From assembly GCA_027459465.1 (NCBI GenBank), contig DAIDIH010000389.1, positions 1-57,144 on the forward strand: a stretch of 57,144 nt of DNA, in the 5' to 3' direction. This stretch comes from Bryobacterales bacterium. Its GTDB lineage: Bacteria; Acidobacteriota; Terriglobia; Bryobacterales; Bryobacteraceae. Under the pieces are notes generated by a model. The model made no database searches, was not told the origin of the DNA, and saw nothing but the letters and a program-made list of their open reading frames with translations. The first letter of the stretch is position 1; each line of letters opens with the position of its first letter. A program made the position numbers and the translations under genes. Of this stretch, positions 1 to 7,683 are shown one piece after another.

Positions 1-1416
1 TTGGACCGGCTGACCGCGGCGAGTTCGAATCAGAACTGGGGGACGGCGTATGTGTACGACGGGTTTGGGAATCTGCTGCAGAAGAATGTGACGGCGGGGA
101 GCGCGCCTTCTCTGGTGCAGAGCGTGAATCCGGCGACGAACCAGATTGATTATGTGAACTATGACGCCAATGGGAACCGGACGACGGTGAACGGGACGCC
201 GGCGGCGTACGATGCCCAGAATCGGATGATTCAGTACAACGGTTGGAATCACTACGCTTACAATGCTTCGAATCAGCGGGTTTGGCGGTTGTGGGCGCAG
301 TGCTGCACCAACGGGCAGCAGACGACGAGTGAAGAGTTTTATGTTTATGGTGTGAATGGGCAGCGGGTGGGGACGTACCAGATCCAGTTTCTTCTGAATA
401 CGGACGGGAACCATACGTATGCCAATGCTTGGGTGGACGACTATTCGGTGTATTTTGCGGGGCGATTGGTGGGGCATGGGACGCCGTATGACCCGCCCTA
501 CACCGACGGCAGCGGGATCGCGGCGGTGTCAACGGATCAGGTGGGGAGCGTGATCGACGACAAGAGCTTCGCGCCTCAGGTGGCGGACACGTACCAGCAG
601 TATTATCCGTGGGGGGAAGAGAAGTTTGGATCGAGCCCGAACGATCGGGTGAAGTTTGCGACGTACCGGCGGGATTCCGAGAGCGGGTTGGATTATGCCT
701 GGAACCGGTATTACGACAACACGACGGGGCGGTTTATTACGCCGGATCCGTATAAGGGGAGCGCGGATCCGTATAATCCGCAGAGTTGGAATCGGTATGG
801 GTATGGGTTGAATGATCCGGTGGGGAATAACGATCCGAGTGGGATGGACACGTGCTTGTATCCGGGTTATTACCAGGGTGAGGACTGGGTGCCGTCGTCG
901 TGGGGGCCGTGTGGCGGGTTCGTCATGTTCTACGCGACGGGCTGGAGTGGCGGCGGGGGCGGTTGGAACCCTTGCGCGAACCGGCAAGCGGTGGGGTTCA
1001 TCAAGGCGCATCTCTCCGACGCGCAATCTCTGGCGAATACGCTACGTGTGCCGGTGCAGTTTGTTTTGGCGGTTTCGGAGGAAGAAAGCCGCTTCGGTAC
1101 GTCCAACATCGCGTCGAACGCGGGTAATTTCTTCGGGATCTGGGCTGGGGCGCCAGGGCAAACTGGCACATACACGACAACAGGCGGCACTGCGGTGGCG
1201 GAATTCTCTGGCTCCGACCCGTATTTCGCTTCCGGCAGCAGCTTTGTAGCCCTAGTCCAGGCGCACGACTCCGGCGTGTCCGATCCGGACAGCTTCTTTG
1301 GGACCCTTCATCAGACGTACCGTTACGCGGCCCAGACGAGCACGAAGGGTTACCAGAGCATGATGAAAGAGATCGCCAGCGACACGCTCGCTCGCATTAA
1401 CCAGTGCTTGAAGTAA
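1..1416 (+). CDS. RHS repeat protein with C-terminal glucosaminidase-like domain (5' end outside window)
   Basis: This is the C-terminal 471 residues of an RHS/YD-repeat protein that is open at the window edge. YD-type repeats are visible early (YDGFGNLLQK, YDANGNRT, YDAQNRMIQ). The RHS-associated core runs to about residue 283, with RDSESGLDYAWNRYYDNTTG, GRFITPDPY and the closing NDPSG-M-D. After the core comes a unique tip of about 185 residues. It contains FVLAVSEEESRFGTS (residues 354-368) followed by NFFGIWAG (376-383), which resembles the catalytic-Glu and N-x-FGI motifs of FlgJ-type glucosaminidases; E360-E362 are the candidate acids. Known RHS proteins carry variable C-terminal toxin tips, so a peptidoglycan-cutting effector is a fair inference. 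A short secreted gene follows after 9 nt. The RHS call is secure; the enzymatic call is moderately so. Confidence 0.85.
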   Translation: MDRLTAASSNQNWGTAYVYDGFGNLLQKNVTAGSAPSLVQSVNPATNQIDYVNYDANGNRTTVNGTPAAYDAQNRMIQYNGWNHYAYNASNQRVWRLWAQCCTNGQQTTSEEFYVYGVNGQRVGTYQIQFLLNTDGNHTYANAWVDDYSVYFAGRLVGHGTPYDPPYTDGSGIAAVSTDQVGSVIDDKSFAPQVADTYQQYYPWGEEKFGSSPNDRVKFATYRRDSESGLDYAWNRYYDNTTGRFITPDPYKGSADPYNPQSWNRYGYGLNDPVGNNDPSGMDTCLYPGYYQGEDWVPSSWGPCGGFVMFYATGWSGGGGGWNPCANRQAVGFIKAHLSDAQSLANTLRVPVQFVLAVSEEESRFGTSNIASNAGNFFGIWAGAPGQTGTYTTTGGTAVAEFSGSDPYFASGSSFVALVQAHDSGVSDPDSFFGTLHQTYRYAAQTSTKGYQSMMKEIASDTLARINQCLK

Positions 1417-1425
1417 GCAGGGGTC

Positions 1426-1833
1426 ATGGCGCATTCCCATCCTTTCATTGCTACTGCCCTCGCACTGGCACTGTGCGCCGGGCCGGCACGGCCGGCCGAC
1501 GGGCGGGTGTCGGAGGCGGAGGCACGTAATCTGGTCTTGGCGGCGATCGGACCGAAGGTAGTTGACGCGATGCCGGGCTTTACCCTCGAACGAAACGACC
1601 ATGCACGAGTGTTGGGTTTTTTTGAATTCGACGCCACGTTCAAAAATCCTAGGGGCAGCCCGATCGCCGGTTTTTACGCGGTGAACGAGGTCACAGCGGA
1701 TGTTTGGCAGCTCGTTATCTGCCGCAAGCTTACATCCGCGGAACTACGGGAGCTGCAAGTGCGATTATACAGGCAACACAATATCACTCGCCGCGAGCGG
1801 CTGCGAGCCGCGAGGGCCCCCTGTGAGCGGTGA
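1426..1833 (+). CDS. small secreted protein, candidate immunity partner of the RHS tip
   Basis: The 135-residue product starts with a clear Sec-type signal (ATALALALCAGPARPAD, cleavage near residue 23-25), so it should act in the periplasm. The mature part, SEAEARNLVLAAIGPKVVDA onward, includes GFYAVNEVTADVW, a pattern reminiscent of small NTF2-fold or PepSY-like exported proteins, but I do not recognise the family with certainty. The start lies 9 nt after the RHS stop with AGGGG just upstream, so the two genes are probably cotranscribed. A periplasmic location is where protection against a muramidase tip would be needed, which is why immunity is proposed. The Arg-rich C-terminus (about the last 20 residues) could reflect read-through into unrelated DNA after decay. 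Confidence 0.6.
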   Translation: MAHSHPFIATALALALCAGPARPADGRVSEAEARNLVLAAIGPKVVDAMPGFTLERNDHARVLGFFEFDATFKNPRGSPIAGFYAVNEVTADVWQLVICRKLTSAELRELQVRLYRQHNITRRERLRAARAPCER

Positions 1834-2200
1834 TGTGACGGATTGGGGCGGTGCAACGAAGGCCGTCGCCGTACGCGGAGGGGCGTTCAGGAGTGAAACC
1901 GGCTTTGCGAAAGGGGCACCGGCCCGTCGGATGGTTAAGAAGCCGCCAATTGCCCAAGACGCGCAGGCTCACCAGGCACGAAGCTCCGTTGTCTGGGGCG
2001 CAGCCGCCTGCCCTTGTGAGCCGTCAGTTAACACAGACCCCACGGGAATCAGACAAATCACGGAGAGGATGGACTTCAGCTAGCGCTCACGGAATTACTC
2101 TGCTGCAGCTTCGGCGGGTGTCATGCATTATCGTCGTGCTTCGGGGGTAGTGTGGGCGGCCAGCTCTCGCCGGACGCGGGGACGAACTCGGTTCCGGCGC

Positions 2201-2305
2201 TTGATTACGCCGAACGGGAACACAAACCTGGCGACGAGCGTGAGTTACACGCCGGAACTTTCTCCGAGCACGGTGACGGGACCGAACAGTGCGGTGTCCG
2301 GACGG
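2201..2305 (+). pseudogene. orphan RHS-repeat fragment
   Basis: Frame 2 reads NGNTNLATSVSYTPE followed by LSPSTVTGPNSAV, which resembles the inter-repeat text of acidobacterial RHS proteins (NGNTN-x-ATSV-x-Y and TVTGPN). It is about 35 codons long with unrelated sequence on both sides, so it reads as a displaced remnant of an RHS gene like the one at the window start. Confidence 0.45.
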
Positions 2306-2481
2306 GCACATCCTTTACAGTTCAGTCCACTCACATGGTTTACAGTCTTGGCCGGCCGGACTGGGGGAAGCGGCGTAACTGGGGCGCAAGCGATCCGACG
2401 GAATTCGCCACGAACGCGGTGGCCGATCGCATAAACAACTTGAGTGAGACTAGATGCAACGGATGCAAGATCGCCGCTGCG

Positions 2482-2595
2482 TTGGGACGGGTTCAGTTCA
2501 TTCGTCGTGAGGACGTCTGGGCCGTTGGCCCCGAGGGCGATCCAGGCGGAGGGAACTTTATCGTCGTTCATGGCACCGACGCCGGACGCACGTGG
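2482..2595 (+). pseudogene. BNR/Ycf48-like repeat fragment
   Basis: Frame 1 reads LGRVQFIRREDVWAVGPEG, then GGGNFIVVHGTDAGRTW. A VWAVG turn followed by H-x-TDAGRTW is typical of BNR/sialidase-type or Ycf48-like propeller repeats. Only one repeat is present and there is no signal peptide or start nearby, so this is treated as debris. Confidence 0.35.
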
Positions 2596-2654
2596 AGGCG
2601 AGGACGCGAGGCAGGGCCCCTGTGTGTGAGCCGCGTATGCGCGCGGCCACGCCC

Positions 2655-3014
2655 TTAACTTGCCTTCCGCAGCACGTCCTCGACCGCTTCGGGGTGTTTA
2701 GCGATCACGGCCAGCAAAACTCTGGTCGGGGCATCCGGCCGGGCCCGGCCCTGTTCCCAATTACGCAGAGTGGCGGGCGGGAAGCCAAATTTGGTCGCGA
2801 ACTGCGCCTGGCTCAGGCCCATGTTCGTGCGGACGGCACGCACGTCCACTTCGGGCACCTGGACCAGCGTGACCCGAGCGTCCTTGTTCTCGCCGCGCGT
2901 CCAGGCGATCGCCTGCTCCAGCCCTTCTGCGATCCGTGCGCCAACGGTGGGCCGCTTGTTCGGCGCGCGCCCTGGGGCCTTTGCCGCCCGCTTGGATTTC
3001 GACTTCATGTTCAT
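2655..3014 (-). CDS. higA: XRE-type antitoxin (HigA-like)
   Basis: The 119-residue protein has a Lys/Arg-rich N-terminus and a C-terminal helix-turn-helix: NMGLSQAQFATKFGFPPATL followed by RNWEQGRARPDAPTRVLLAV, the classical HigA/XRE pattern. It should bind the upstream HigB-like toxin and repress the operon. The ATG at 3014 is chosen because GGAGGG lies just upstream and because it overlaps the toxin stop in an ATGA tetranucleotide; a second ATG at 3008 is possible. The toxin-first gene order is typical of higBA. Family assignment is firm; the exact symbol is by analogy. Confidence 0.85.
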   Translation of the reverse strand: MNMKSKSKRAAKAPGRAPNKRPTVGARIAEGLEQAIAWTRGENKDARVTLVQVPEVDVRAVRTNMGLSQAQFATKFGFPPATLRNWEQGRARPDAPTRVLLAVIAKHPEAVEDVLRKAS

Positions 3015-3373
3015 CCTGCCCTCCTGTCTTTGACCGGATAGCCCGCCACCAGAACGGGAATCAAACGCTTGATTGCGTTGCGCTCGGCCATGGTGAGGTT
3101 CGCTTTCTCGCTCTTGCCGTAGGCGGCCAGCAGGAATACCGGAAGGCGCTCGCCGTGGTAGAAGTAGACGACACGCGCGCCACCACGCTTCCCTCGGCCG
3201 GCTAAGGCCCAACGGATCTTTCGAACTCCACCGGCGTCCGGAATTAGCTCCCCGGCCTCCGGGTTCGCACCGACGAAGGCCACGAGTTCTTCGCGCTCCG
3301 AGTCCTGCATCAGCGGCTTCACGTCCTTCAGGAACCGGGCGGTCTCCACGACCGTCATCGGGGCTTCCGCCAT
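3011..3373 (-). CDS. higB: RelE/HigB-type mRNA interferase toxin
   Basis: The 120-residue protein matches the HigB2/RelE type: VVETARFLKDVKPLM at the N-terminus, GGVRKIRWALAGRGKRGGAR in the middle, then VVYFYHGERLPVFLLAAYGK. The GGxRKxRW and GRGKRGG(A)R segments carry the basic residues typical of ribosome-dependent mRNA interferases. The start at 3373 (MAEAPMTVV) is preferred because a TATAGT hexamer lies 7 nt upstream; ATG at 3358 is the alternative. It overlaps the antitoxin gene by 4 nt. Confidence 0.82.
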   Translation of the reverse strand: MAEAPMTVVETARFLKDVKPLMQDSEREELVAFVGANPEAGELIPDAGGVRKIRWALAGRGKRGGARVVYFYHGERLPVFLLAAYGKSEKANLTMAERNAIKRLIPVLVAGYPVKDRRAG

Positions 3374-3397
3374 TTCTTCTACTATACGCAATTTGCG
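3374..3397 (-). promoter_or_regulatory. putative higBA promoter and operator
   Basis: On the minus strand TATAGT (3386-3381) sits 7 nt before the higB ATG. Directly upstream is the inverted repeat CGCAA-T-TTGCG (3387-3397), well placed for autoregulation by the HigA-like protein. No good -35 is evident. Confidence 0.4.
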
Positions 3398-3503
3398 CAG
3401 TGCGAGAGAAGCCACGAGGACGGCGGCTCTTAAGGACTACGGGGTGTAGTTTGCGAGGCGGTTGGTCGGGCGTGGGACGCGCTCGGCGCCGCGCACGAGT
3501 CGG

Positions 3504-3722
3504 TCAGAACGGGTGGTAGCACCCGCGGGCGGGGTTGCACTCGTAGTCGTCGGCGATTTTGCCGTCGGGGCCGACGCATTGCTGCGTTTTGTGGCACCAG
3601 AAGAGCCGGTCGTTGGAGTGCGGAACGGTGGGGTCCCATTCCGCCTCCACGTACATGCCCTTCCAGCGCAGATGGTCGCAGCGGTCGTCGTCGAGTTCGG
3701 TGAGCGACGAACGTTCACGCAT
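3504..3722 (-). CDS. small Cys-rich protein at the end of the molybdenum hydroxylase operon
   Basis: The 72-residue product has five cysteines (C15, C43, C49, C62, C68), most in a C-terminal block with LFWCHKTQQC and YECNPARGCYHPF. There is no signal peptide or membrane segment. Its ATG overlaps the end of the FAD-subunit gene by 8 nt, so it is translationally coupled as the fourth gene of the operon. I do not recognise a named family. The spacing of cysteines would suit a metal site or disulphides, and the context suggests a role in assembly or electron transfer of the enzyme, but that is inference. Confidence 0.65.
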   Translation of the reverse strand: MRERSSLTELDDDRCDHLRWKGMYVEAEWDPTVPHSNDRLFWCHKTQQCVGPDGKIADDYECNPARGCYHPF

Positions 3723-4710
3723 GGTGCGCCGTGTGAGCCTTTCCGGCCGCGGCGAGCAGGGCCCGCTTGACGGCCACTTTGGCGAGTTGCACCTTGTAGC
3801 CGTTCTGGCTGAGCGGCTGGGCGCCGGCGACGGCCGCTTCGGCGGCCTGCGACGCGGTGTCCTCGCTGATGGTTTTGCCGGCGAGGCCGGCGGCGGCCTG
3901 CGAAGCTTCCCACGGGGTGGGGGCGACGTGGCCGAGAACGATGCTGGCTTTCGCCACCGACGAACCCTTCATGTGCAGGGCGACGGAAGCGGTGGCGAGC
4001 GGCCAGTCGATAGCTTCACGCTGGCGGATTTCGTAGGTCGCGTTTTTGACGCCCGAAGCCGAGGGGACGAGGATTTCGGTCACGAGCTCGTTGGGCTTGA
4101 GGTCGATTTCGCGCGCGTTTTCATCCGATGGTATGACGAAGAACTTCGCCGCCTCGACGGTGCGGGAGCCGGAGGAAGAGGCGAGTTTGATGGTTGCGCC
4201 GAGGGCGACGAGCGCGGGCCCGAGGCTGGAGGCGCTGACGAAGTAGGCCGGGCCGCCGCCGAAGATGGCGTGGTATTTGTTTTCGCCGTTGGGGACCAGG
4301 CTCTTGCCGTCCTTCATGGCGAAGAGGCCGTAGCCGCCGCGGTAGTACCAGCAGCGGGGGCGCTGGCAGAGGTCGCCGCCGACGGTGCCCATGTTGCGGA
4401 TCTGCGGGCTGGCGATGCCGAGCGCGGCTTCATGCAGCGACGGGTATTCGCCGCGCACGAGCGGGCTGGAGGCCAGTTCGTCGAAGGTGACGGTGGAGCC
4501 GATGCGGAGCCCGTGGCCGGTTTTATGGATGCCGCCGAGATCCTTGATGTCCTTCACGTTGACGACGCGTTTGGTGGAGAAGACGCCGTCCTTCATGAGG
4601 CTGATCAGATCGGTGCCGCCGGCGAGCACGACGGCGTCGGACCAGGAGGAACCGAGGAGGCCGAGGGCTTCGTTGAGCGAGGCGGGGCTGGAATATTCAA
4701 ACGGAGTCAT
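3715..4710 (-). CDS. molybdenum hydroxylase FAD-binding subunit (xanthine dehydrogenase subunit M family)
   Basis: At 331 residues this is a full-length FAD subunit of the xanthine dehydrogenase/aldehyde oxidoreductase family. It begins MTPFEYSSPASLNEAL, has the FAD-binding VVLAGGTDLISLMK, and the second FAD loop IRNMGTVGGDL followed by CQRPRCWYYRGGYG. The C-R-x-R-C-W-Y segment recalls the YagS/PaoB branch, in which a 4Fe-4S cluster is held by nearby cysteines; here no further Cys follow, so the cluster is probably incomplete. It passes electrons from the 2Fe-2S subunit to an acceptor. The start overlaps the stop of the Moco subunit by one base (TGATG). No signal peptide of its own, so export would rely on the Tat-bearing small subunit. 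Confidence 0.9.
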   Translation of the reverse strand: MTPFEYSSPASLNEALGLLGSSWSDAVVLAGGTDLISLMKDGVFSTKRVVNVKDIKDLGGIHKTGHGLRIGSTVTFDELASSPLVRGEYPSLHEAALGIASPQIRNMGTVGGDLCQRPRCWYYRGGYGLFAMKDGKSLVPNGENKYHAIFGGGPAYFVSASSLGPALVALGATIKLASSSGSRTVEAAKFFVIPSDENAREIDLKPNELVTEILVPSASGVKNATYEIRQREAIDWPLATASVALHMKGSSVAKASIVLGHVAPTPWEASQAAAGLAGKTISEDTASQAAEAAVAGAQPLSQNGYKVQLAKVAVKRALLAAAGKAHTAHHA

Positions 4711-6878
4711 CAGGCGTTCCCTCCCTTGGAGGCCAGAGCGGCCAGGACGCGGTCGGCGGTGACCGGCAGTTGCGGGACGCGTACGCCGATGGCGTTGGCC
4801 ACCGCATTGCCGATGGCGGCGTCGCCGGGGATGGCCGGCGGTTCGCCGAGGCCGACTACGCCGCGTTTGTCGTTTTCGGGCGATATATCGAGGTGGACGA
4901 TAATCTCGCCGATGTCCATGATGCCGGCGAGTTTGTAGAACTCCATATCCGGGTTGAGCACGCGGCCGATCTGCTGGTCGGCGACGCGTTCTTCAAACAG
5001 CGCCGAGCAGATGGACATGATGCAGGCGCCGTAGATCTGGCTTTCGGCGGTCTTGGGGTTGATGATGAGGCCGCAATCGTGGACCGCGATGAGGCGGTTC
5101 ATCTTGACGATGCCGGTTTCGGTATCGACGCTGACGTCGGCGATCTGCACGCCGGCGACGCCGCCGGTGTTCAGGCCCTCGCGCGGCGCGGTGCGCGGGT
5201 TGTTCTCGCCCATCGTCGTAATTTTGTTTGTCCCCAGTTTGCGGCACGCCGCCTCCCAGGTGAGACTCTTCGATGTGTCGCCCTTGACGACGATGCGGCG
5301 GTCGACGGCTTCGAGTTTATCGGGCGTCGTGCCAAGCGAGGGAGCGACCTCGGCGAAAAGCTTCTCAAGGGCGTTCACGGTAGACTTGCGGGTCGAGGAG
5401 GAGACGCCGCCGACGGTGGTGGAACCGCCGGAAGCGCCGGAGGGCGGATAGGTGCTGTCGCCGATTTTTACGTTGATGGCTGAGACAGGAAGGCCGAGGG
5501 TTTCGGCGGCGACCATGGCGATGATGGTGCGGGTGCCCGTGCCGAGGTCCTGGCTGCCCAGTTCGATCTCGACGCTGCCATCGGGATGAATCGTTGTCTG
5601 GCACTGGCTGGCGTGGCCGGCGCCGCCCCAGGTGCCGACGCCGATGCCCATGCCGCGCTTGATGGTTCCGCTGCCGGAGTCGCCGCGCTGATGCCAGTTC
5701 TTTTTCCAGTCGGCCAGTTCGGCGGCTTTTTTCAGTTGCTCGGTGTAGGCTTCCTCGCGCATGGTGAGGTCGGCGTTTTTGAGGAAGACCTCGATCGGGT
5801 CCATTTTCATTTTGGCCGCGAGGTCTTCGATGGCGGAGCAGGTGAGATAGCTGGCCTGCTCGTGATTGGGGGCGCGCCAGGCGCGTGCGCTGCCAGTGTT
5901 CGTGGAGACGGCGGTGTGATTGATGCGGCGGTTGGGGACCTTGCGGTAGACGTAGGGGAACAGGTCCGCGCTGAGGCCGCCGCCGGCGAGGCCGCCGGTA
6001 GACCAGGTTTTCGATTCCCACGCGGTGATTTTGCCGTCCTTGTCCGCGGCGACTTTGATGTGGCCAAAGGCGGAGGGGCGGTTGCCTGCGATGAGGAGTT
6101 CGGTTTTGCGGTCGAGGAAGATCTTGACGGGCTTGCCGCCGGACTGTTTGGAAAGTTGGGCCGCTTCGACGCCCCAAAGGTCGGCGGGGAACTTGCTTCC
6201 GAAGCCGCCGCCGATGTGGTCCTGATGAACGTGGATGTTGGCGGCGGAGACGTTGATGGCGCGGCCGAGGTCGCCGCCGATGCCGGAGACGTTCTGGGTG
6301 GACGGCCAGAACCGCATTTTGTCGCCCTCCCACGCCACGACGCTGCCGTGGGATTCCAGGCAGCAGTGGGTGATGACGGGAATGCCGTAGTCGCCTTCGT
6401 GGGTGTAGGCGGCTTCCTGGAAGGCCTTATCGGGATCGCCGGTGACCTGCTCGCCGGCGGCCTTGGCGCGGTTGCCGGCTTTACTGATGTCGTCTTCGCG
6501 GACCAGGAAGGGAAGTTCCTCGTATTCGACTTTGATCGCGTTGACGGCGTCGATGGCGGCTTCCTCGGTGGTGGCGCTGACGCTGGCGACTTCGGCGCCG
6601 CCCCATTGCACTTCCTTGCCGGGGCCCATGATGACGCGCACGGCGGTAACGCCGGGGATTTTTTCCGCCGCCGATGTGTCGATGCTGGTGACGCGGGCGT
6701 GGGCGTGGGGGCAGGAAAGGATCGCCCCGAACAGCATGCCGTCGGGCCGGATGTCGCTGTTGTACTTGGCGGCGCCGCTGGCTTTCTGAATTCCATCCAG
6801 CCGCGAGTGGGACTTGCCGATCACGCGGCGGTCCGCCATGGGCGGCCAGTGATAGTTGGGAGTGGTCGTATCAGGCAT
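4710..6878 (-). CDS. molybdenum hydroxylase molybdopterin-binding subunit
   Basis: The 722-residue protein is the catalytic subunit of a xanthine dehydrogenase/aldehyde oxidoreductase complex. Moco-binding signatures include HQDHIGGGFGSKF, the GSARAWRAPNHEQ loop, GSQDLGTGTRTI and, near the C-terminus, GLGEPPAIPG with the catalytic Glu at about residue 679. The usual A/B hammerhead domain occupies the first 130 residues (RLDGIQKASGAAKYNSDI). Length is typical of the PaoC/YagR-like short form. It overlaps the preceding 2Fe-2S gene by 8 nt and the following FAD gene by 1 nt, so all subunits should be made together. The substrate (aldehyde or N-heterocycle) cannot be read from sequence. Confidence 0.93.
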   Translation of the reverse strand: MPDTTTPNYHWPPMADRRVIGKSHSRLDGIQKASGAAKYNSDIRPDGMLFGAILSCPHAHARVTSIDTSAAEKIPGVTAVRVIMGPGKEVQWGGAEVASVSATTEEAAIDAVNAIKVEYEELPFLVREDDISKAGNRAKAAGEQVTGDPDKAFQEAAYTHEGDYGIPVITHCCLESHGSVVAWEGDKMRFWPSTQNVSGIGGDLGRAINVSAANIHVHQDHIGGGFGSKFPADLWGVEAAQLSKQSGGKPVKIFLDRKTELLIAGNRPSAFGHIKVAADKDGKITAWESKTWSTGGLAGGGLSADLFPYVYRKVPNRRINHTAVSTNTGSARAWRAPNHEQASYLTCSAIEDLAAKMKMDPIEVFLKNADLTMREEAYTEQLKKAAELADWKKNWHQRGDSGSGTIKRGMGIGVGTWGGAGHASQCQTTIHPDGSVEIELGSQDLGTGTRTIIAMVAAETLGLPVSAINVKIGDSTYPPSGASGGSTTVGGVSSSTRKSTVNALEKLFAEVAPSLGTTPDKLEAVDRRIVVKGDTSKSLTWEAACRKLGTNKITTMGENNPRTAPREGLNTGGVAGVQIADVSVDTETGIVKMNRLIAVHDCGLIINPKTAESQIYGACIMSICSALFEERVADQQIGRVLNPDMEFYKLAGIMDIGEIIVHLDISPENDKRGVVGLGEPPAIPGDAAIGNAVANAIGVRVPQLPVTADRVLAALASKGGNA

Positions 6879-7536
6879 GGGCAGTTCCTTTCGCTACCTT
6901 GGCCGACTTCATTTCCTTGGCGGCCTGCATTACCGCTTTTCGAATCCCCATGTAAGTGCCGCAGCGGCAGAGGTTGCCGCCGAGGCCGGTTTTCAGATCC
7001 GCTTCGGTCGGGTTGGGGGTGTGATCGAGGAAAGCCTTGGCGGCGACGACGAAGCCGGGGGTGCAGTAGCCGCACTGTTCGGCGTCATGATCGAGGAAGG
7101 CCTTGGTGAGCGCGTGCGGGTGGGCGGGAGTGGAGAAGCCTTCGAGGGTCTCGATGCGCTTGCCCTGGGCGTCGATGGCGAGGGTGGTGCAGGAGTACAC
7201 CGCCTTGCCGTTGATGATGACGGTGCAGGCGCCGCAGGTGCCGCGGTCGCAGACGCGCTTGGCGGCGGTGATTTCAAGGCGGTTGCGCAGGGCGTCGCAA
7301 AGGGTGACCCGGGGCTCCACTTCGAGCTTTTGCATTTTGCCGTTAATGTTCAGCGTGATCGGCACCGCGCCGGGTCCTTCAACTTTGGCGGTAGGTTCGG
7401 CTTCGGCAACGGGTTCGAGTACGCCGGTGGACAGAACGCCGCCGCTGATGCCGACGCCTTTGAGAAATCCGCGGCGGGAGAAGTCTTGTTTGGTTTTGGG
7501 AGGTTTGTTGGGGACTTTGCTGTCGATTTCGCTCAT
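6871..7536 (-). CDS. Tat-exported 2Fe-2S subunit of molybdenum hydroxylase
   Basis: The 221-residue protein begins with a twin-arginine signal (SRRGFLKGVGISGGVLSTG) about 24 residues in, so the assembled complex is probably exported folded to the periplasm. Then follows a plant-type ferredoxin domain with CDRGTCGACTVIINGKAVYSC-like spacing (C-x4-C-x2-C ... C) and the helical second cluster domain with CGYCTPGFVVAAK and NLCRCGTYMGIRKAV. It is the first gene of the operon and resembles PaoA/YagT. Start at 7536 is supported by AAGGA-like sequence 10-15 nt upstream. It overlaps the Moco gene by 8 nt. Confidence 0.93.
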   Translation of the reverse strand: MSEIDSKVPNKPPKTKQDFSRRGFLKGVGISGGVLSTGVLEPVAEAEPTAKVEGPGAVPITLNINGKMQKLEVEPRVTLCDALRNRLEITAAKRVCDRGTCGACTVIINGKAVYSCTTLAIDAQGKRIETLEGFSTPAHPHALTKAFLDHDAEQCGYCTPGFVVAAKAFLDHTPNPTEADLKTGLGGNLCRCGTYMGIRKAVMQAAKEMKSAKVAKGTAHA

Positions 7537-7555
7537 CGAGGACCGTCCTTCTGGG

Positions 7556-7570
7556 TTTGACTATATCAAA
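7556..7570 (-). promoter_or_regulatory. inverted repeat over the putative -10 of the molybdenum hydroxylase operon
   Basis: TTTGA-CTATA-TCAAA is a perfect inverted repeat with 5-bp arms located 20 nt upstream of the first gene. On the minus strand it contains TATAGT (7565-7560), a good -10 hexamer. No regulator gene lies next to it. Confidence 0.4.
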
Positions 7571-7683
7571 TGGCGCACACGGCGGCGCGGCGTTCGTTCG
7601 ATTCTATCTGCCGGATACAGAGTAAGCGCCGCGCCGGCGGGAGAAGTTACCCGGCGGGCGGGAATCCGGGTTGGGGGATCGGG

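Larger units (their letters stand above)
1834..2654. other. gene-poor stretch with decayed fragments
   Basis: No complete gene is convincing here. Two short stretches keep recognisable protein motifs, an RHS-type piece near 2201-2305 and a BNR/WD-like piece near 2482-2595, in different frames. The rest shows no feature I can support. Confidence 0.5.

Noticed and set aside
3559..7109. Long open frames on the plus strand opposite the molybdenum hydroxylase genes
   Set aside because: They are low-complexity Ala/Gly/Asp-rich translations of the antisense strand of GC-rich genes, with no motif or Shine-Dalgarno.
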